Below are positions 58,805 to 64,000 of a stretch of 64,000 nucleotides of DNA, one piece after another. The notes beneath the pieces are model-generated. The model made no database searches. It was not told the origin of the DNA and worked only from the letters and a program-made list of their open reading frames with translations. Made by a program: the position numbers and the translations under genes. How positions within the stretch are numbered: position 1 is the first letter of the stretch; each line of letters begins with the position of its first letter. This DNA is from Rhizophagus irregularis (Eukaryota; Glomeromycota; Glomeromycetes; Glomerales; Glomeraceae), in NCBI RefSeq assembly GCF_026210795.1, contig NC_089437.1, forward strand, positions 3,038,001 to 3,102,000. The letters are read 5' to 3'.

Positions 58805-59149
58805 AGTCACTTGATATAGGAGTTTTGATTTATTTTAATAAAATTATATCGCTTAAAGAATTTATGGTCACGTTTCCATATCATAAATAAAATGCAGATT
58901 TATTTATTTAATTATTAACAACACGGGTGTACATAAATAAATCGTGACTGAAATTTGTGTTCAATTTGTGTTCAATTTGTGTTGATAATTCTGGTAAAAA
59001 ATTATTAATTTTAGCCAAATTTCGTTAAATTTGTTAAATTTGTGTTGAGTTTGTGTTGAATTTGTGTTGCGTAATTTTTTATTTATCACAGGGGATGATA
59101 TTTAGTAATTGCATGTACGACGTACAAGATTTTTTTTTATGATTTTTTT

Positions 59150-59643
59150 AAGAAATGTACGCAAAATATTTAATCAGAATATAATTGTTTTATTTTTAAA
59201 TATGATATATTGATGATTTTTTTTAAAAAAAAAATTGATTTTTTTAAAATTCAATAGAATGTGCTAATAATAAATTGGTTTATTTTTAAATATAATATAT
59301 TGATATTTATATTTAAATAACCAAAACATGTACATGATTTTTAATTATTTTTAATTGAAATCTAACTAAGATTTTTTTTTTTAAAAAAAATTAAAATAAA
59401 TTAAGTGATTTATATTTATATTTAGAATCATGATATTTATATTTAGATAATCCATATCGCATGAGATTTAATTAATATGTTTAATGATGAAAAGTCTAAT
59501 AAATTAAATTTTAATTGAAACGAGAAATAAAATCAAACCAAAGAGGTATTGTTCAAATTTTATTTAAAGTGACATTTTACGACTTTCTTTCAAATTTTTA
59601 CTCATCCCAAAATCAAATTATAAAAATCAAATCTAATCTAATA
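59150..59643. other. AT-rich leader of SANT-like gene
   Basis: T- and A-rich. No coding region is seen. It should contain the promoter of the gene starting at 59644. Confidence 0.4.
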
Positions 59644-60252
59644 ATGCCTCGCCACACACGTCGTCGTTCCCACTATAACGTCCATTGGAACTGGGCTATG
59701 ATGGACGAACTTGTTGACATACGCCGAGTCAGAAACCGCGCCTACCACAATATTAATGGTGGAAGCCGCCAAGATTTTTGGGACTCTGTTGCCAATAGGT
59801 TCATATGACTAATATCTATAATTTCTTTAAGAAAGAATTTAAATTCAAATTAACCAATCCATTTAATTGAATCAGAATAAATAGAATATTTCGAACGAGG
59901 GTTTCCGGGCAACAGTGCAGCCAAAAGTGGAGGAACCTCGTCAGGGATTACCATGTAATAAATAAATAAAATTACATTCATATAAATTAAATGTATTTAC
60001 CGAATATTCAAACTGATTTTGATATTTAGAACTATGTCCTTTATCGTAATGGTAACCCTGGGCGGCGGCTGTGGACGCGTACCGGCGCAAGATATTATCG
60101 CGAATTTAGAACGAGATTTTGGAGAGCAGGGTAATTATACTATAATAAAATTTATAATTAATATTTACGTTCATGTTTTAAATTTGATAAATTTGATCAA
60201 TTTTAGTCGCGCGATGATCGTAGGGCGAGAGAAACTTACCTACGTATCGTGA
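59644..60252 (+). CDS. Myb/SANT-like DNA-binding domain protein
   Basis: Exons 59644-59798, 59885-59954, 60030-60130 and 60207-60252 splice to 123 residues without stops; introns are 86, 75 and 76 nt, GT..AG. The protein begins MPRHTRRRSHYNVHWNWAMM; the Trp/Met helix DELVDIRRVRN leads to SRQDFWDSVANRIFR, then QQCSQKWRNLVRDYH, the W..W..KW..L pattern of Myb/SANT-like (trihelix-type) domains. NYVLYRNGNPGRRLWTR and ARYYREFRTRFWRAG follow. The last exon phase is the least certain. It lies between the Plavaka-type element and the right satellite of the composite element, so it is more likely a transposon-borne DNA-binding factor than a host gene. GC content is higher than its surroundings and the reading frame is intact, which suggests younger or selected sequence. 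Confidence 0.7.
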
Positions 60253-60620
60253 AGAAGATAATTATTTTTATTTTTTTATTATTTATTAAGTGAGTAGTAG
60301 TCAGTCGTACAAATATCGGCTGGAGCTACGTTTTTTGGGCTGTGCGATACTAACGTCCACGCCATAGAGCCTGTCTTATTTTATAAAATAGTAGCGAACA
60401 AGTATCAAATGTGTATTTTTTTTATTAAGTTATAATAAAAATTAGAATTTACTTTAATTTTTAACATAAAAATTGTAAATAATGAAAAATTCGTAAATAA
60501 AAATAAATTTGCTTTCCCAAACTTAAAAAAAAAGGTGTTTATATAAAAGAAAAGGTGTTTATATTATTTTTGATTATTCAATAGTATCACATGCCCCTTG
60601 TATACGTTCTACTGCATATG
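60253..60620. other. Spacer after SANT-like gene
   Basis: No gene seen. Probable 3' UTR and terminator of the SANT-like gene in an AT-rich region. Confidence 0.4.
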
Positions 60621-61030
60621 CAGTTTACAATCTCGTAAATTTTCGAAATATTTCAACCGTAATATTACGCAGGTTTACAGTTTCATAAATTTTCGAAATA
60701 TTTTAACCGTAATATTACGCAGATTTACAGTTTCGTAAATTTTCGAAATATTTCAACCGTAATATTACGCAGGTTTACAGTTTCGTAAATTTTCGAAATA
60801 TTTTAACCGTAATATTACGCAGGTTTACAGTTTCGTAAATTTTCGAAATATTTCAACCGTAATATTACGCAGGTTTACAGTTTCGTAAATTTTCGAAATA
60901 TTTTAACCGTAATATTACGCAGGTTTACAGTTTCGTAAATTTTCGAAATATTTCAACCGTAATATTACGCAGGTTTACAGTTTCGTAAATTTTCGAAATA
61001 TTTCAACCGTAATATTACGCAGGTTTACAG
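60621..61030. repeat. 50-bp tandem satellite, right subterminal repeats
   Basis: Eight near-identical direct copies of a 50-bp unit containing CAGTTTCGTAAATTTTCGAA and CCGTAATATTACGCAGG. Units alternate between ATTTCAACC and ATTTTAACC, giving a 100-bp higher-order dimer except for the last two copies. The unit contains two palindromes (AAATTTTCGAAATATTT type and CGTAATATTACG). Diverged copies continue to 61230. It is directly contiguous, so not CRISPR-like. Confidence 0.92.
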
Positions 61031-61246
61031 TTTCGTAAATTTGCAGAATATTTTGACCGTAATATTGCGTAAATCTTACGATATTGAAAACTTACATAAT
61101 ATTTTAACCGTAATATCACATAAATCTTACGAAATTGTAAACTTACGTAATATTTTGAAATTTTTCGAAATATTATGCCATAAACTTTCGTAAACTTACA
61201 AAATCGTAAACTTATGCAATTTTTCACGCTATAAAATTTCCTGATG

Positions 61247-62070
61247 GATTTAACTTGAGTCAGATTATAAATTTGATGACCTGACCTGAATATTTTAAGT
61301 CAACCCGTTAAGTTACCCAATCTATTAGATCAGGTTGCAAAGCTTTAAATCAAACTAATTAGAGCTTTAAAAATCACATGAATTTTCAAGAATTAGGTTT
61401 TATTTATCTAAGAATCCTTTCTCAATTAATGTATACCTGATATAAAAAAAGAGGGTTGCTATATAAATACCATTTAATTTATTATAATGAAATAATTCAA
61501 AATCATTAAAATCTAATTATTAAATATTAAAATATATGTAAAAATATATTTAATTATTTATATATATTATTATTTATGTACTATATAATTATTTATATAT
61601 TATAAATTATGAATTATATTTTTAACCAAAAAATTACCAGGCCATATATAAGTCTAAAATAAATTTCATTTATAATTATTTAGGTAAAAATAAATATAAA
61701 GTCTGAAACCAGAGCTATCTAAAAATATATAATTTATTATAGTTTAAAATTTTTAGATGATAAATAATTTTAGCATACAAATATATTTGCAAAGTTCTAT
61801 AAATTAAAGGATAGTAATTGTAATAATATTTTTTATAAATTTATTAATACAGTTATCTTTCTATATACTCACATCCTTTATTAAAAAATAAAAAAAATGT
61901 ACTGTTCAGAGCTAAGCGAAGGACTATATACGTTTACGAACCTTAATGACATATTAGATCATGTGATGAAGTCCTGTTTGTATGTACGCGTCATTTTTGA
62001 TTGGTTTGTACAGAGCGTATCATTGAAATTTCATGCTACATCAAAAATAAACAATTTTTTTTTTGATTTT
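61247..62070. other. AT-rich spacer
   Basis: No gene recognised. At 61962-62005 a CATGTGATG is followed by TTGATTGG, the same box pair seen in many elements here, just upstream of the mini-exon array. The ORF 61897-62139 shows no domain. Confidence 0.4.
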
Positions 62071-62074
62071 TTTT

Positions 62075-62900
62075 TTAAGTTTCGGCAGAATAGTAAGTAT
62101 ATTTTTTTTCTTATTTTGATTTCAAAGAAATATTTCTGACGGTTTATTTCTTATTTTTTTTTCTAAGGTTTCTGGATTTCTTGTATATACCAGACTTTAA
62201 AGGTAGATTAGAAAGAGGTGGTTTTTTTTTTATTTGTTTAACTTTAAAGAAACGTTTCTAACATTTCATTTTTTATTTTTTTTTTTAGAGATGCTGATTT
62301 TTTGTACACACCAGTCTTTAAAGTAAAATAGAGAAGATATTTGTTTGACTTTAAAGAAACGTTTCTTTCATTTCTTATTTTTTTCTAGGGTTTCCAGATT
62401 TCTTGAACATACTGAACTTTAAAGGTAAATTGGGAAAAGGAGAGGGTTTTTTTTATTTGTTTGACTTTAAAGAAACGTTTCTAACGTCTCATTTCTTATT
62501 TTTTTTTAAGGTTTCCAGATTTTTTGAATATACGGACTTTAAAGGTAAATTGGGAAGAGAAGGGGTTTTTTTTATTTGTTTGACTTTAAAGAAATGTTTC
62601 TTACATTTTATTTTTATTTTTTTTTTTCTAGTGATGCTGGGATTTTGTACATGGCAGACTTTTAAAGATAAATAAGGAAGAGAGACTTTTCTTATTTGTT
62701 TGAGTTTAAAGAAACGTTTCTAACATTTCATTTCTTGTTTTTTCTAGAAGCACCAGGATTTTGTACACACTGGACTTTTAAAGATAAATTGAAAAGAGCA
62801 GATTTTTTATTTGTTTGATACTTTTTCGATAGGGTTTTTTAAATAAATTTTTTTTTTGAATTTTTAACTTTAAAGAGATGTTCCTAATGTTTTAGCTTTA
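62075..62900 (+). repeat. Tandem intron/mini-exon array D
   Basis: Six main cassettes with a period of about 115-120 bp: T-rich tract ending CTAG/TTAG/TAAG, a mini-exon, a donor, then GACTTTAAAGAAACGTTTCT, a palindrome followed by AAC (a CTAAC branch-point match). Exons: 62168-62202 (35 nt, GTAGAT), 62289-62322 (34, GTAAAA), 62389-62424 (36, GTAAAT), 62511-62544 (34, GTAAAT); later ones begin at 62632 and 62748 with the donor changed to ATAAAT. Exon consensus is GTTTCCAGATTT.TTG..ATA followed by C..GACTTTAAAG. A possible leading cassette is near 62080 (TTTCGGCAGAATA then GTAAGT). Not frame-preserving. No protein is recognised. Confidence 0.65.
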
Positions 62901-63600
62901 TTTTTTTCGTAGAAACATAGTTTAAACTTAATCATTTTTTATCTTGTTTAGCTAATCTTGAAAAGTACAAAAGATAGTGTTTAAAAAAAAAAATAAACAA
63001 ATAAAAATTTTTAAATTTTTTATACAAAATTTTTTGCTCTGGACTTACAACGGTTTCTGTTTCCTAGTTATAAAAATTATATATGATATAATTAAAGGAA
63101 AGGTAATTAATAAGTTTTAATAATTTGGGATTATTATAAAAGAATTGTGATTATGCAGGATGTGACCATATATATAGAATAACTGTATATATATTAATGA
63201 TAATTTTTTTAATTATATAACTTTAATATAAAATACATTGATTTATATATTAAATTTTAAAGTTTTTTACTTGAATACTGTTAAACACTGGTAATAAATA
63301 TTTTTTTTAAGGTTCTTTAATAATTATTTATTTTATTACTATAATTAATATGATGATATGACGTAGAAACTAGAAATTTTATACATTTTTATGTTATACA
63401 ATACATGACTTATTGTGCAACACGAATCGATCGAAAAATAAGATCTGGGAGAAATCTTATTGGCTGATAACTAACTACGTCATTACGGAAGATCGAATCT
63501 TATTGGCCGATTAGGTGACGCATTTTAATAAGCTTACTTTTTTTGGTAATACAAAATGGTGACGTTTCCGTGAATTTCTGACCTTATCCCCCACTTTGAA
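62901..63600. other. AT-rich spacer upstream of edge gene
   Basis: No coding region is seen. ATTGGCTGAT and ATTGGCCGATT lie at 63459-63516, in a less AT-rich stretch that probably forms the distal promoter of the right-edge gene. Confidence 0.4.
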
Positions 63601-63618
63601 TTCAACTCCGTTCACAGG

Positions 63619-63627
63619 TATATAAAG
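63619..63627 (+). promoter_or_regulatory. TATA box
   Basis: TATATAAAG, about 225 bp upstream of the ATG at 63844. The leader contains a GAACAGC..GCTGTTC hairpin (63691-63705) and a possible short intron ending CTTATAG. Confidence 0.5.
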
Positions 63628-63843
63628 ACACCACTTTTAACAATGGAAGCTGTAAACTTTTCATCGAGAATTTTTTTAATTTTCTTGCTGAACAGCTTCG
63701 CTGTTCCATTATACTTATAGGAACGATATATTCTTGAAATTTTTACGCCGATTCAGATACGATTTCTTCCGCTATTTTACTGCAGTCTTATTTCCTTTTG
63801 TCATTTTTCCTACTTTTTTAATTTATAAAAAATTTCCGTCAAA

Positions 63844-64000
63844 ATGGCGGGTTCTGAGTACTCTTCTCCTGAAATATTTGCTACTAGGTTAGCCGATCCT
63901 AACATTTGTACGTGTATTCTTTTTCACCTGCTTTCTAATTTACATGATTTCAACGTTATTAATAATACTTTTTATTTTGTTTTCGCTTTACTAAAGCAAC
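63844..64000 (+). CDS. Start of an unidentified gene, truncated by window end
   Basis: The ATG in a CAAAATGGCG context is preceded by a TATA box and a pyrimidine-rich leader. It reads MAGSEYSSPEIFATRLADPN and stays open to the window end, but a GTACGT donor at 63908 and a TTCTAAT branch-like sequence suggest that coding may stop there and resume beyond 64000. About 21 residues are reliably coding. I do not recognise the protein. The promoter-like upstream region supports a real gene. Confidence 0.5.
   Translation, partial: MAGSEYSSPEIFATRLADPNICTCILFHLLSNLHDFNVINNTFYFVFALLKQ

Larger units (their letters stand above)
53000..59140. mobile_element. Inner long-TIR element with Plavaka-type transposase
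   Basis: About 170-190 bp at 53020-53210 is inverted at 58910-59120. Shared landmarks: ATTACTAAATAT.ATCCCCT, CAACACAAATTCAACACAAA, a run of AACACAAATTGAACACAAAT and CACGATTTATTTATGT. Identity by eye exceeds 85%. Exact ends and target duplication were not resolved. It holds a minus-strand accessory ORF and a plus-strand transposase relic, divergently arranged, plus a small MITE (55318-55530). Confidence 0.75.
51639..61246. mobile_element. 9.6-kb composite inverted-repeat element
   Basis: The ends CATCAGGAAATT and AATTTCCTGATG are perfectly inverted and followed on both sides by similar sequence (TATAG.GCG.AAA.TTGC..AAGTTTAC) and then by satellite-like AATATTTCG/CGTAATATTACG repeats (51660-52090 and 60620-61230). 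Inside are an AATACTAAC-repeat region, a long-TIR element with the Plavaka-like transposase, and the SANT gene. I found no convincing target duplication. It may be one large element with nested ones, or two elements sharing ends. Confidence 0.55.

Noticed and set aside
60621-61030. CRISPR-like array
   Set aside because: The repeats are contiguous with no spacers, and the context is eukaryotic satellite DNA.

Overview
The window looks like a repeat-dense, extremely AT-rich chromosome segment of a filamentous fungus, most likely an arbuscular mycorrhizal fungus (Rhizophagus-like Glomeromycotina). That assignment is inference: it rests on short 60-100 nt introns with GTAAGT-type donors and TACTAAC-type branch points, on the translation factor and KIN17 genes, and on the mixture of hAT, MULE, pogo, LINE and KDZ/Plavaka-like relics. 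No prokaryotic operons, rRNA genes or canonical tRNA genes were seen.

Host genes are few. At 11.8-14.5 kb two conserved genes stand head to head: translation elongation factor 1-beta on the minus strand (4 exons, one of them only the ATG) and a KIN17 homologue on the plus strand (6 exons). The long EF-1beta intron carries a C/D-box snoRNA of the U18/snR18 type, with 14 nt complementary to a universally conserved large-subunit rRNA segment. A two-exon hypothetical gene lies at 18.3-19.1 kb (minus), and a gene start runs off the right edge at 63.8 kb. A four-exon Myb/SANT-like gene at 59.6-60.3 kb sits inside a composite inverted-repeat element.

The rest is nested mobile DNA. From 0.6 to 10 kb there are several small TIR elements with 7-8 bp or TA target duplications and one decayed ORF. 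A pogo relic lies at 16.2-17.4 kb. From 20 to 31 kb there are foldback and hAT-like non-autonomous elements, a 49-bp minisatellite made of hairpins and a 1.2-kb palindrome. A LINE 3' end lies at 31.4-33.7 kb. A MULE relic (37.3-42.97 kb) is interrupted by up to three smaller elements and abuts a 7.9-kb hAT element (42,974-50,864, exact 8-bp duplication). The hAT itself contains another TIR element with a gene-like array of tiny exons. From 51.6 to 61.2 kb a composite element carries satellite-like ends, an inner element with long TIRs, a Plavaka-type transposase relic, a divergent accessory ORF and the SANT gene.

The most unusual pattern is three unrelated tandem arrays (about 45.1-46.2 kb plus, 27.5-28.5 kb minus, 62.1-62.9 kb plus). 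In each, every 110-140 bp unit is a miniature intron/exon cassette: donor, palindrome carrying a branch-point-like sequence, T-rich tract, AG, then a 34-47 nt exon. Two arrays lie inside TIR elements. Transposase relics throughout carry a transition-biased decay pattern (Trp to stop, catalytic residues lost by G-to-A or C-to-T).
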